Of a stretch of DNA of 64,000 bases, positions 37,056 to 48,148 are shown piece after piece. This DNA is from Pseudisothecium myosuroides. Taxonomy: Eukaryota; Streptophyta; Bryopsida; Hypnales; Lembophyllaceae. The stretch's first letter is position 1. Every line of letters begins with the position of its first letter. The notes below the pieces were generated by a model. The model was given only the letters and a program-made list of their open reading frames with translations. It did not search any database and was not told the origin of the DNA. The stretch spans positions 5,332,001 through 5,396,000 of the forward strand of contig OX637296.1 of the NCBI GenBank assembly GCA_951799445.1, given 5' to 3'. A program made the position numbers and the translations under genes.

Positions 37056-37970
37056 CCCCTAAAGGTCCATTGTCCCTACGGGGGACAAATGCGTTTTCAG
37101 GCAGGTACCTACGGGCTGAAGTTTTCTCCTGATTTTTTGAAACTTTTTTTGGAGGTAGAAAATCTGATTAGCTTCAAGGAAATATAATTTTTTTCACAAT
37201 CGGTGCCCGGGAAAAAAGTTATGACCACATAAGCTCAAAACAGGGGACGAGGGGCAACTCGGGCAGCAAAAAAAAATGGACAAAAATTTGAATTTTTTTT
37301 TAATATTTTTTTTCTCATAGATTGTATTTTTGGCTATCTCGAAAGCTTTGATTCATTTCATTTGGATATGTTACGAGAAAGTTATGGACATTCTTGTTTT
37401 TCGGGCAGTTAAAGCATCTTCTTGAAAAAAATAACTTTAGGATTCACTTCTGAATACAATTTTTCAAATTTTTCATTTTTTTTTGCATGGTCTATTTTAC
37501 TTGCTAGAACAATCTCACCATTGGGATTTTAATTGCATCTAAAATATATGAATTTTTTAGATTTTCCTTCTATCTTGTACCTACATCTACTTAACAATTT
37601 GTTTAAGAATGATAATTAAGTCTTTTTTGAATTTTTTTTTTCTAAACTCTCAACTCAATTCTCCACTATAACAGTTAAAACCTCAAAACTCTCTAGTGCA
37701 AAAATTTTAAGTTAAAAATGTTTAAAGTCAAAAAATCTAGTCCCGCAATATGCTGAAAAACTTGTTTTTTTCACTTTAAATGCAAATATCTTGCAATCTG
37801 TGCAGTCAAAAATTCTAAAAAAAATTCCACACATTCTTATACTAGTTAGGTGTAAGATCCTACGGTTGGATGTGAAAAAAAAAACATTTTTCAAATGTTT
37901 TTACTCTTTGCTATAGAAATGGCAGTTTTCAGTGTTTTTTGGCAGAAAAAAGGCCTCGGTCCTTTAGGGG
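37056..37970. mobile_element. TTAA-flanked element, CCCCTAAAGG ends, 915 bp
   Basis: TTAA at 37052-37055, then CCCCTAAAGGTCC; right end GGTCCTTTAGGGG then TTAA at 37971-37974. The terminal 15 bases are exact inverted copies. The interior matches the copies at 24553 and 44140. No coding potential. Confidence 0.9.
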
Positions 37971-37974
37971 TTAA

Positions 37975-39466
37975 TAGCGATGCAAAATAAACTTGATGAA
38001 TAAATAGTCTCTAAATCTTTTTACTATAATGTTTAATAGTTAGTGCTTGTGAGAAATGAAATGGACCATACTAAATAACCATTTCAATATAGTGAACAAC
38101 TTTTGTCATGGAGCCTCAAGGTTTTGTTCTTGTTAAATTCTAAATGCCCAATTGACCATTTTATGGTTGCTTTCCAATTCCAAGGGCTTCGTAGAACTCA
38201 AAAATAATATTTACTTTGAAATTTCATATTTTTTCATGTAGTTTGTCAAGTTGTCTTTTTAGAGCCAAAAAAACTTTTAATTTGGACAAAAATACCACCT
38301 TGGGTGATTTTTCAAAGTCAAACACTTTAGGAAATGTCCATTGCAAATTGTTTGGAAGAGAAAAGTAGCCTTTCAAAGGCAAGAACAAAATTTCATAAGT
38401 GGACAAGGGTCTGATTGGTTGGAGCATATGGTTTCACAATCAAATGAAATTTTTGTTTTCCCAAAGTACCTCACTGGATTGCAAGTATCTTAAAACAAAT
38501 CTACCATTGCTTCAATCATGTAAAAATTGGCATGCATGTTGTAAAATATTCATAGTTGCATTGGTCAAAAAAGACACTCTTCTTTTGTGGAAATTTGAAG
38601 TACAGGTTCCTAAATTGATTTTGCCTAGCTAGGATAAAAAAATTGACCTTTGATCAAAGATATCTTAAAATCCTTTTTGTCATTGTCTTTAAAAACTGGA
38701 AAATAGACTAATTTGATATTTATGAACAAATCATTACTAGAAGTCTCACACATTCTAGTTGATGTTTTGTATTAAATTTAAGACAATTGTGTTTAAAAAA
38801 ATTTAGTTTCAACATTATTTTAGTTATAGTTTTGTTAAATTTGCGTTATTTCCAACACATTTTTGTTAGATTTAACACAAATCATCAGCTAGATTGTGTG
38901 AGATTCCTTCTAGTGCATGCACTTAGATTTTTCCAAATATGGTCCTCAAAGAATTTTTATTTTTATTTTTTTTTGTAGCTTTTTGCTTCCCACATGTTCA
39001 AATTAAAGGTCTTTGATCATTGATGTGCATTATTCTATGTCATCAAAACTTTCATTCTTACAATTTAGAGGTGATTTTGAATGGAGGATCCATTAGACAT
39101 TTGAGGGTTAAAAAATTTATAATGTGATTTCTTTTGTAATATCTAGGGTATTTTACACTTAGCTCTTGTAGAAAATTAAGTATTGCGATGAGCCTCCTTC
39201 AAGGATCATGCAACCTTGTTTTTCCAAATGTTCTAGTGCTAAAAAAAAAAGAGTTGAAGGATTATTCATCCAATACATAATATAAATATATAATAATATT
39301 ACAAAACCTCCATGGTTTGGTAGTACCACAAGCAATGACAACAACTACAAGTGTTCCGAAACAAGTAGTGTATGAACGACTTTCAACATGACTTACAGTA
39401 TGTATGCTCGTGCTGGATTGCAAAGACAACTTACATTATTGGACTCTGGATTGAGATAAGCTTAGA
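37975..39466. other. gene-free AT-rich spacer
   Basis: No gene, RNA gene or repeat with clear boundaries found. GAGGGTTAA near 39102 could be one end of a TTAA-flanked element whose other end is not visible. Confidence 0.45.
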
Positions 39467-39470
39467 TTAA

Positions 39471-40130
39471 CTCCTAAAGTCCCAAGGTCATTTTCTTGTA
39501 AAAAATCACTCAAAATTGCCTTTTTCAATGCAAACAATAAAAATTATAAACATTTGTTTCTTTAGCATATACAACCACAAGATTAGTATGAAAATGTCTA
39601 GAAAAAATTGCAGAAACTTTGACCATATCAATCACAAGATATAAGCATTTAGAGTGACAAAAACAATTTTTTTTCCTCTTGACCTAACTAGATTACAAGA
39701 CTTTGAATGCTCTCTTCTTAAAAAATTTGTACTACAAATTGTAATTTGAATTCTTTTAAGTTGATAAATTGAATTGAGAGTTTAGGGAAAAAATTCACAA
39801 CCCTCTCCCCTGTGATTTTCATTATTTAAAAATTATTAAATCGAAGGAAGTATGAAATAGGAGAAACTAAATTGTAGATAGCACTAAGATGGAATTGAAA
39901 TAGACTGCCAATAATCCAAATGGTGAGATTGTTCTAGAAAGAAAAAATAGTGCAAATTTTTTCTTTGAAATTTTTAAAAATTGAATGAAGAGCAAATCCA
40001 AAATTTTGCTATAATTGGCCACAAAACAAGAAGCTTCATAACTTTCACATTCCTAATCCAAATGGAAAGAATAAAATCTTTTCAAAAAATCTTGCCAAAA
40101 ATTGACATCATAGGTAGGTACTTTCAAGTG
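39471..40130. mobile_element. truncated TTAA-flanked element
   Basis: TTAA at 39467-39470 is followed by CTCCTAAAGTCCCAAGG and an interior like that of the copy at 56100 (ATCACTCAAAATTGCC; GGTGAGATTGTTCTAG near 39920). A clean right end is missing; the sequence becomes unique near 40130, at the edge of the ATP synthase gene region. Confidence 0.55.
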
Positions 40131-40802
40131 TCCCCTTCAAGGACTCTTTGGGACCTTAGGCGGTTTAAAGTAGCTGATCCACACAGGAAAGTCTTTGTCG
40201 CCCACAAACTTACGATTCGTCTCTGACAGCAACTCCACAATTGAAAATTGGCAATTTAGAGCCTCAAGTGACAGAATCGCTTTATTGAATTTATTCAAGG
40301 CATGAACCACCAAAAATTCCATGAATGAAAATACAAATGCATTGCACTCGAGACTTTCAGCTTTGCATTCAAATGCATCCATATGCTTCTAAGATGCCAA
40401 CCGCACAAGCATGATGAAACTCAGAGTAACGCAACCTTCAAAACTGAAAGTAGTACGAGTTTTCTAAAGCGATATACATCAGTCTGGCGACCTCACACTA
40501 CAATAGATGATACTGATCGCTAGCCAAACCAACCTGGCTAGCTCTGTAAAGCCAGTGTTCCCACCGCAGCAATTGATTCTTGTTTTTCCAAATACCCATG
40601 ATCTGCACAGCCCGCCACAGGAATTTAGTACTCATCCTTTCAAAAGTGACCAGGAATGAGATTCCAAAGCTCTGTATACTTATTGAAGAAAAGGACCATA
40701 TATGACCTACTCAATAACTACTGAAAAAACATGAAGACCAATGTGGACCTCTTGGTCCTTTCGCTGTTAAAATCACAAAACGTAGAAGCTACAGGGGAGG
40801 AC

Positions 40803-42441
40803 TCAGATTCCATACCAGTGATGTCCATAGGGGTCAACAAACTTTGACTTGTGAGCCTGCTTAGCTGCAAAATAAACATAAAAAACAGAAATGTAAGAAA
40901 CAATGAACACGTATAAGAAATTCCATTTGTGAGTGCAATTCGTAAGCACCAAAACTCGAAAAGCGGAATTAGAACGATAACCAGACGCTAGACACAATAA
41001 ACATAACAGAAAGAATTGTCAAGAAATCCAAGATATCGGGACCTTCAACAAAAACAGAAACTCACTAAGAATAATCTGTTTATTTCTCGTCTAAAAGTAC
41101 CAGCGTCACAACTAAATTAAATGTTCCTACGTAAAATTGCATTAGCAACCTGAATTAAAGTACCATCGCCGTTACGTCAACTCCCACGAGCGCTCCACAT
41201 TGCCAATGCTAACGGTATACAGTTTCTAATGTTCAAACCCATGAAGCAATTCTACAAACTACAAATTACAGAAAATTCAGAGCACTAAATACAATAATAA
41301 ACTAACGCGTAGAAAACAGAAGTAAAGCATCGAACCGATTAATTCTGATACATGCAAGAACTACGACTAGAACTACGTCTAAATTATCGACTACTACATC
41401 CTGTCCGACTTGTACCACTCTTGAGCCACTGAACCATGCACCCTTTCTTTTCACAAATGCAATGAATGACAAATACCGCTACTAGAATTTCTACAAGAAT
41501 CAAAAACCACTTCTGATTCCATCAAGATTCAACAAAGACGAAATTACATAGAGCCCCTAGCAATTGATGTCTTCACCCAAACAGTAAAGAATCTAATCGA
41601 AGCCCTAAGAAACGCAAATCGTAGGACAATTGCAGCCACAAAGCACTGAAATCAAAGAAAAAACCTAGTCTAACTCCAACTAGAAGAAACTCGTGACGAA
41701 TTCATCTGTGGTGCAGAAAACCAGGTTGTACGATAATGCAGTGCGCTATGGAACGAGTGCAAAAAGCGAGAAGGAGCCAAGGAAAAGGGTGAGAGCACTA
41801 CAATTATCGACTATAACATCCCGTGTGACTTCGTAACACTCTTCGGCCAATGATTCATGCACCCGGTCTCATTACAGATGCAATGACAGAAAACGGTGCT
41901 GGAATCTTTACAAGAAGAGAAAATAACTTCTGATCCTATCAAGATTCAACAAGACGACATTACGCAGAACATCTAGCAATCAAAGTCCTCACCTAAGCAG
42001 TAAAGAATCCAGTCGAAGCCCTAAAATGCTAGAATTTTTACAAGAATAAAAAATAACTTCTGAATCTATCAAGATTCAACAAGACGACAGTACGCAGAGC
42101 ATCTAGCAATCAACGTCTTCACCTAAACAGTAAAGAATTTAATCGCAACCCTAAGAAAACGCTAATTGTCAGACAATTGCAGCCACAATGCACTGAGATG
42201 AAACAAAAAAACGTAGTCCAACTCCAACTATTAGAAACTCGTTATGAATTCACATCCTATGCGGAGAGCGCAAAGAGTGAGAAGAGGGTGAGAAAGGTTG
42301 AGAGCACTGACGGTCAAGGCTCGCGGAGAGCTTGGCGATGAGCGTGAAGGTGACGGCAAAGCCGAACACGAAAGGCCAGTTGCGCTTGGCCTCGCTGAAG
42401 GCCACCTGCGTGAACGGCCGGCCAATTACGGGAAGCGCCAT
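40803..42441 (-). CDS. mitochondrial ATP synthase 6-kDa-like subunit
   Basis: Two exons: 42441-42312 (43 codons plus one base) and 40864-40803 (stop TGA). Intron: donor GTCAGT at 42311, acceptor TTTTGCAG ending at 40865. The phase-1 junction makes codon CCT and a 63-residue product. Residues 20-43 (RNWPFVFGFAVTFTLIAKLS, then ASLD) form one membrane span and closely match plant small ATP synthase proteins with an RNWPF-x-VGFAVT signature; KSKFV in exon 2 matches their C-terminal block. Such proteins sit in the membrane part of complex V. The family is about 55 residues; this C-terminus is longer and ends HHWYGI. Telo-box-like AAACCCTAGCG lies just upstream (about 42485-42495). The short exon 2 is supported by frame and homology only. 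Confidence 0.78.
41386..42310. repeat. imperfect tandem repeats filling the ATP synthase intron
   Basis: Three related units occupy about 41386-41745, 41806-42026 and 42028-42245. Shared blocks include AAGATTCAACAAGACGACA, CAGTAAAGAAT, GACAATTGCAGCCACAA and AACTCCAACTA. The stretch GGTGAGAGCACT near 41793 also matches the sequence next to the 5' splice site (about 42290-42310), so the duplicated segment reaches exon 1's edge. Confidence 0.75.
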
Positions 42442-42764
42442 CGTGTACGGAGGACGATTTGTTGCGGGGATTTGAAGCAAAATGCAAACCCTAGCGATGC
42501 GAGGAGCAAGCCAAAGCAAATCCTTGACGAAGACGACGACGAAATTGAATTGTAGGAGTGCACTGTGGCTTGGTTCGGTGAGAACGGCGGTTTTTAGGGT
42601 ATATCCCCGGTTGATGCCCGCCTTGGTATTGAGGTCCTGTTTTCATGTAACCGTGAACAAGTGTTTCAAGCAAAAGTTTAATCCAAAACAGTTGTTGCCA
42701 TTTGTTAAAAAAACAAAACAAAAAAACAAAACAAACAAACAGATGTTGAATATTTAACTCTTAA

Positions 42765-43203
42765 CCCTTAAATGTGAACCGCGGATGTTTTGCGGTAGAT
42801 GAATGACAAGAGAATCTCCTATGTGACAGAAGTGCAACTATTCATCTTCCAAATTTTGCGTGGAAAGGAAAGATTATAAATAGTAGTTTGACTTCCAATG
42901 AGCATTTTTGGTTTTTTCAAAGGAGATGATGTCATCCAATTTCAAAAGGGATGATTTCCACGGTCACCAACCCGACATTCAAGGGTTAAAGGACGCCGTG
43001 GCCGTTTTTAGTCGAATGAATGACAAAGAATCCTTCTATGTAGGATAGAAATGCAACTATTCATCCTCGGAATTTTGTTGTGAAAAGGGAAAGTCTTCTA
43101 CGGTAGTTTGACTTCCAATGAGTGTTTTTGCATTTTTTAAGCCCATGATTCACACAATACTTAAAGGGGCGATTTCCACAATCACCAGCCCATCCTTTAA
43201 GGA
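42765..43203. mobile_element. tandem pair of small TTAA-flanked elements
   Basis: Unit 1 (42765-42985) starts CCCTTAAATGTG after TTAA at 42761-42764 and ends CATTCAAGGG before TTAA at 42986-42989. Unit 2 (42990-43203) follows at once and ends CATCCTTTAAGGA before TTAA at 43204-43207. The units share long blocks (TGCAACTATTCATC, TAGTTTGACTTCCAATGAG). They share the middle TTAA, so this looks like a dimer. Confidence 0.65.
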
Positions 43204-43207
43204 TTAA

Positions 43208-44135
43208 AAGATGGCCTTTCTTTATGACAAATTTGATGAAGCTGAGGTAGATAATATATTTGTACAGACATACATACAAGCAAAACTATGTAAAATTAAA
43301 AGAAGGATTGAGGCGTTAAAAAGTTAACTTCCTAATAGTCTTCATGTTTAAAAGGTGGATTATGAATGTCTTTGAGATCTTTCTATTAATGGGAGTCATA
43401 GGAAATGAATGAAGTTCATCCAAGTATGTTGAAGAAACAATTTTGACTAATCTTTATCCACGTGGCTTATGTGGAATTACACTATTGCTTTTTTGATTCA
43501 GTGCACCTCTAGAATATACAATATTTCTTAGTACACCCACATGATGGATCATTTGATCTTAAAGGGATATGCCACTAATAAAAATATTGTTACAAAAGAA
43601 TTTTATATTGTAAACCACCTTTGGAAAATGTAAAAACAAATGACAATTGAGTAGATGTTGTGCAAATTATTTGTTAGGGCAAATGAGAAACCAATAATCC
43701 TTAGCTATGATGCTCCGCCCTCCTTGTCAGACCATTTTTTTGGCCATAAATCCCTTTTTGCCGGGGATTGCCTTAAACAAAATGTATGTTGAAAAATGCA
43801 ATTGTTATAGCAAGAAAACCTGATTTATAGTTATTTCTATCTCATAGCTAGGTTTCTACACTTGTGCAACTAATTTCATTTATTTTTTAGTAATAACAAG
43901 GCTGATCTTCTCAAAATGTTTGTTTGTAAAAAAAACTGGAATCAAGGATTGAATGTTACCTACACTGAATAGGGGTTTTAAGTGCACCCATATTAATAAA
44001 TCGACATTTCACACTATATAAATATTTATACATGTTCACTCACTATGCATGTTCACTCGTTACACATGTTTACTAGTCACTGTTCATGATGCACACATGT
44101 TCACTGGTTCTGTTCGGCATGCGAGGTAAGTCCTT
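43208..44135. other. gene-free AT-rich spacer
   Basis: Nothing coding found. ATGTTCACTCRTTACACATG-like short repeats occur at about 44031-44105. Confidence 0.5.
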
Positions 44136-44139
44136 TTAA

Positions 44140-45031
44140 CCCCTAAAGGACTAGCATGCGTTTTTTGGCCGTATAGAAATTTTGGGCAGGTCCGTGTGAC
44201 TAGAGATTTCCATATTTTAAGCTGAAATTTTAATAGAAGGTGGGCGCAAGGAATATCTTTCATATGCACTAAATTTCAGGACATTTGAAAATAGGAGTCA
44301 AAAGTTATGGCCAAATATGTTACTATTTTTTGTAACTAGGCAGTCCGGGCAGCAAGAAAAATTTGGCAAAATTTTGATTTTTTTTTTTAAATATTTTTTT
44401 TCTTGTAGATTATATTTTTGTCTATCTGAAAAGCTTTGATTCATTTCATTTGGATTTGTTATGAGAAAGTTATGGACATTCTTGTTTTTCGGGCAGTTAG
44501 AGCATCTTTTTGAAAAAAATAACTTGTAGAAATCATTTCTAAATGCTATTTTTTCAATTTAAAAAAAATAAAAATTCTCATGTTTTAGTTTACTTGCTAG
44601 AACAATCTCACCATTGGGATTAGTGTATTTTAATTCCATCTAAAATATATTAATGTTTTAGATTTTCCTTCTATCTCGTACCTACTTCTACTTAATAAAT
44701 TTTTTAGGGATGATAATTAAGTTTTTTTTAATATTTTTTTTCCCCTAGACTCTCAAATCAATTCTCCACTATAAAGATTTAAAGCACAAAACTCTGTAGT
44801 GCAAAAATTTTAAGTGAAAAATGTTTAAAGTCAAAAAATCTAGTCTAGCAATGTGTTGAAATTTTAGTCAAAAATTCTGAAATTTTTTCCACACATTCTC
44901 ATACTAGTTAGGTGTAAGATCCTACGATTAGATGTGCAAAAGAAACATTTTTCATTATTTTTTACTCCTTGCTATAGAAATGGCAGTTTTGATGGTTTTT
45001 TGGCAGAAAAAATGCCTTAGGCCTTTAGGGG
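44140..45031. mobile_element. TTAA-flanked element, CCCCTAAAGG ends, 892 bp
   Basis: TTAA at 44136-44139, CCCCTAAAGGACTAGCATGC at the left, GGCCTTTAGGGG at the right, and TTAA at 45032-45035. It is the closest relative of the 24553-25474 copy. Non-coding. Confidence 0.88.
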
Positions 45032-45225
45032 TTAATATTTTGGTCCCCTTAATACCCCTATTCAATGTAGAAGTATTCTGCCTCGGTAGTAAGGAATTAA
45101 AAGTATGCTGACCTTTACTTGTTAGGACCCCTGGCCTATTTCTATGTAACAGTGCCAAACATTTAACTCTAAAACACCAAAAGCCTTTTTTGAGCTTCTT
45201 AGAATTTCTTCAAAATTGAATAAAA

Positions 45226-45353
45226 CACTATAAGAAACTTGTGTTTTATATAACATTTTTATGATTTTAGGGAATAGATTTTAGTGGACGTCTAATAAAA
45301 TCCATTCCCTAAAATCATGAAAACGTCATATAAAATATGGGTTTTTTATAGTG
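45226..45353. mobile_element. CACTA-type foldback MITE, 128 bp
   Basis: Starts CACTATAAGAAACTTGTG and ends TTTTTTATAGTG; both halves pair along their length around TGGACGTCTA. Flanked by AAA on both sides (45223-45225 and 45354-45356). Nested within the TTAA-flanked element. Confidence 0.88.
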
Positions 45354-45868
45354 AAAATTCAACATTTTCATAAGTTGTATCAATTTTTTTTTAATTGTAA
45401 CCATACAAACTCACACTAGACATGTTCAAGATGACATAGGAAAGAAAACACAACAATATCACTTATGGATTGAAAGATTATAATATTTGATCATGAGGGT
45501 GTTAAAACTACAAAAGTGATTTGAAGTCTTTCAATTCTTTTTTTCCATGTCAAATCTAAAAATTTGGTCACCAAAAAAATATGAGGTTACAGGGCCTAAC
45601 ATGCATAATCCCAATCAATTTATGGCTTCTCAAAATCTCTTCTACAATTTTTTCAAATGAATTCTAATGTATTTTTTTTCTAAGATATAGTGTATTTGAA
45701 GCTCATTTCCAAGAGCCCTCATAACTACTACTATAAGTCATAATTGCAATAGACAACCTTGCAAAAAATCTTGAATAGAAAAATCATAATCAATCATTTT
45801 CAAAATCGAATTTTTGATGCTAAAACTAGACTTCAAAAAGAATTTTTCAAAAATGTAAACTACTAAAT

Positions 45869-46777
45869 GGGTCAAATCACACTCAAAGGTACTAGAAAAG
45901 GGATCAGACGCATTGAAATCTGCAATGTATCTTCATTGAAGCTATTATTTTTTAAGGCTAATCTATTAAATTTAGTCATTTTAGTCCTTTTCTACTAGTA
46001 GTTCAAGTCATATTAAGACTAATATTTTTTTATTTATAGATAAATCTAAATTTATCTACTAAAGATTCAATTGAAGTTTAGATGTCAGCCTGTCAGATTT
46101 TTCAATGGTAGAAAAGGGGTCTAATTTCTAATGAATAATATTGTGATTGAATTCAAAAAAATCATGTGTATAAATATTCATAAGAGAGAGTAGAAAAGGA
46201 CTATTTTGCTGTAATTTTAATATTTTTTCATTTTCTATAATATTCAGAAGTAAAAACATGTGAACGTCTTTTTTAATATAAAAATTAATCCAAATGATGA
46301 TTGTGATAGAACAAAAAGTGTTTATATTATTCACATTGAGGGTCCTATGAAATCTATTTTTGGAATTGAATGTTTAATTTTTTTTAAAGATTAAATCAAG
46401 AATTTGTCAAAAATAAATAAATTGATTAAAAAATTATACTATTTTTAGTTCATAATTTAATGACTGTAAATTCTTTTTGATAGTTGTATATTTTGAAAGT
46501 TAAAAAAATTTGGATTAGAAAATCTATTTAAAATGCTATATTGTAATAAAGACACTAAATTTAGCCTTAAAATTGATGATTTATGTCTTTTGAAAGATTT
46601 TTTTATAAAAATTTTTCTTCATCCCTATAAAGGGATCCATTGCTATATTATTCATCCATAAATTTTTTTAAATAATGACAACATCAAAGTAATTGAGAGC
46701 TTCAAAAGTTTAGAAAAGGACTCAAGTCCTGTCCTACAAAAGTAATCCCAATGGTATCTTTGAGTGTGGTTTGACCC
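45869..46777. mobile_element. nested foldback-end element, 4-bp duplication AAAT
   Basis: The ends GGGTCAAATCACACTCAAAG and CTTTGAGTGTGGTTTGACCC are inverted copies, flanked by AAAT at 45865-45868 and 46778-46781. The related element at 54315 lacks this insert at the matching place. The GGGT start and 4-bp duplication resemble the 30053 element, but the end sequences differ. Confidence 0.75.
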
Positions 46778-46960
46778 AAATGTAGAAACTTGGTTAGGTT
46801 TTATTTCACTTCTATGTATTGTCAACACCAAAATTTCGTACCTCAAGCATTTAGGAGTTAAGGACCTTAAATGTATGCTGATGTATAAGAACAAGTTTGG
46901 TTTCTTAAAAGGTGTGTACATATCATCTCATGGTCTTGATTGGTAATGTACCGCATTAGT

Positions 46961-47122
46961 GTGTATATAGGAAGAACAAGGAGGCGTTACCCTCCCCAAT
47001 ATTCTTTCATAGGGTGTTTCTTCACCTACCTTGACCTTCTGTTTTAAGAAAGTCAAGGGGATGAAGAAACACCCTACAAAAGAATACCGGGGAGGGTAAT
47101 GCCTTCCCATTCTTTATGTGCG
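46961..47122. repeat. long near-perfect hairpin
   Basis: The arms pair over about 60 bp: TTACCCTCCCC, TATTCTTT, TAGGGTGTTTCTTCA and CCTTGAC blocks in the left arm and their complements in the right arm, around a loop of roughly 10 bases near 47040. It could be a small MITE or an inverted-repeat source of small RNA. Flanks show no clear duplication. Confidence 0.65.
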
Positions 47123-47125
47123 TAG

Positions 47126-47591
47126 ATGGGCAATTTCATTAAAATCGCAATATTCTTTTAAAATGGCTTGAAAACAATTCAAAATGCCCGTTTTAAATCT
47201 ATACCTATCCTAGATGGTTTAGAACGCCCGTTTTGAAATCTATACCTGTCCTAAGGTAGGTATCCCAAAACCGCCACTGAACTTAAAGCACCATCTTCAT
47301 TGTGTGTACATCTCCAAAATCAGTTATGTACCTTTGTGGAAGAAACACTTTTAGAACCAAACCTTGTTCCTTCATAACTTTTGCATACAGTATCCAAATG
47401 TTGCGTTCTTTGGTGCGTTGGAACCTCCTTTCCCTTGCCAATAAGAATATAGAAGAATTTGAACAGTCTAATAGTAGTAATTAGGCACAGGAGCAATTTG
47501 TGACGGTTTAAGGATACCTACCTTAGATGGTGAAAATGGCACACCTTCTAGGTGGCACAATGAATACCGCCATTTTAATAAAATTGCCCAT
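47126..47591. mobile_element. MITE with ATGGGCAATTT ends
   Basis: The left end ATGGGCAATTTCATTAAAAT and the right end ATTTTAATAAAATTGCCCAT are inverted copies. GTAG flanks both sides, suggesting a 4-bp duplication. The copy at 55745-55898 has matching ends and a shorter interior. Inside, CTATACCTATCCTA is duplicated with its neighbours. Confidence 0.65.
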
Positions 47592-48148
47592 GTAGGTATT
47601 CCAATGCTCAAGCAATTCTCAGAGCAATATCCAGACGTCTGTACGAATCCAACATCTGCGACTTCTCTTTTCCTGAATGACATTACAAACATTAGAAATG
47701 TCCATCTACAACATGTAAGGTAGGAGGTCCTAAAATGGAGCGGGTTCTAAAACCAATCAAGCTCTAGAGGTACATTTTGCACTTTCCAATGTACAAGTGT
47801 GCATTTGAGGAGGTGGTCGGTTTTAGAGCTCACAAAACTGCACTTTTCTGCAACTTCAGAAATTCATAACTAATTCCACAAAGCTTCAAAAAATATGAAA
47901 CAACTTGGGTTAGATGCAAATTTCTCTTTCCTTTCAAGGAAAATTTACTGAAAAATATTTTAAGAAGTTCTACCTCCCCAAAATTCAGCTTCAGCTCTTA
48001 GATGAGCGGTTTATGGACCTCCTACCTTAGACCAATCTGAACATTTTTCAGGTTACTCACTCAAGGTCTTTAAGCTAATGAAGAGCAGGATTTTGGTCCC
48101 TGAATTTTTCCAAACTGAGACATAAGAGAGCATTGCTTGTGGACGTAC

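Larger units (their letters stand above)
45167..46857. mobile_element. TTAA-flanked element, CTCCTAAA ends, with nested inserts
   Basis: TTAA at 45163-45166 is followed by CTCTAAAACACC; the right end GCATTTAGGAG is followed by TTAA at 46858-46861. It contains a CACTA-type MITE (45226-45353) and a 909-bp foldback-end element (45869-46777). The remaining sequence matches 54315-55699 and part of 13.4-13.6 kb. Non-coding. Confidence 0.65.

Noticed and set aside
42298..42555. Plus-strand frame of 85 codons over ATP synthase exon 1
   Set aside because: It is antisense to an exon with clear homology and has no domain of its own.
44031..44105. ATGTTCACT repeats as a regulatory array
   Set aside because: Only a few imperfect copies next to a transposon, with no gene nearby.
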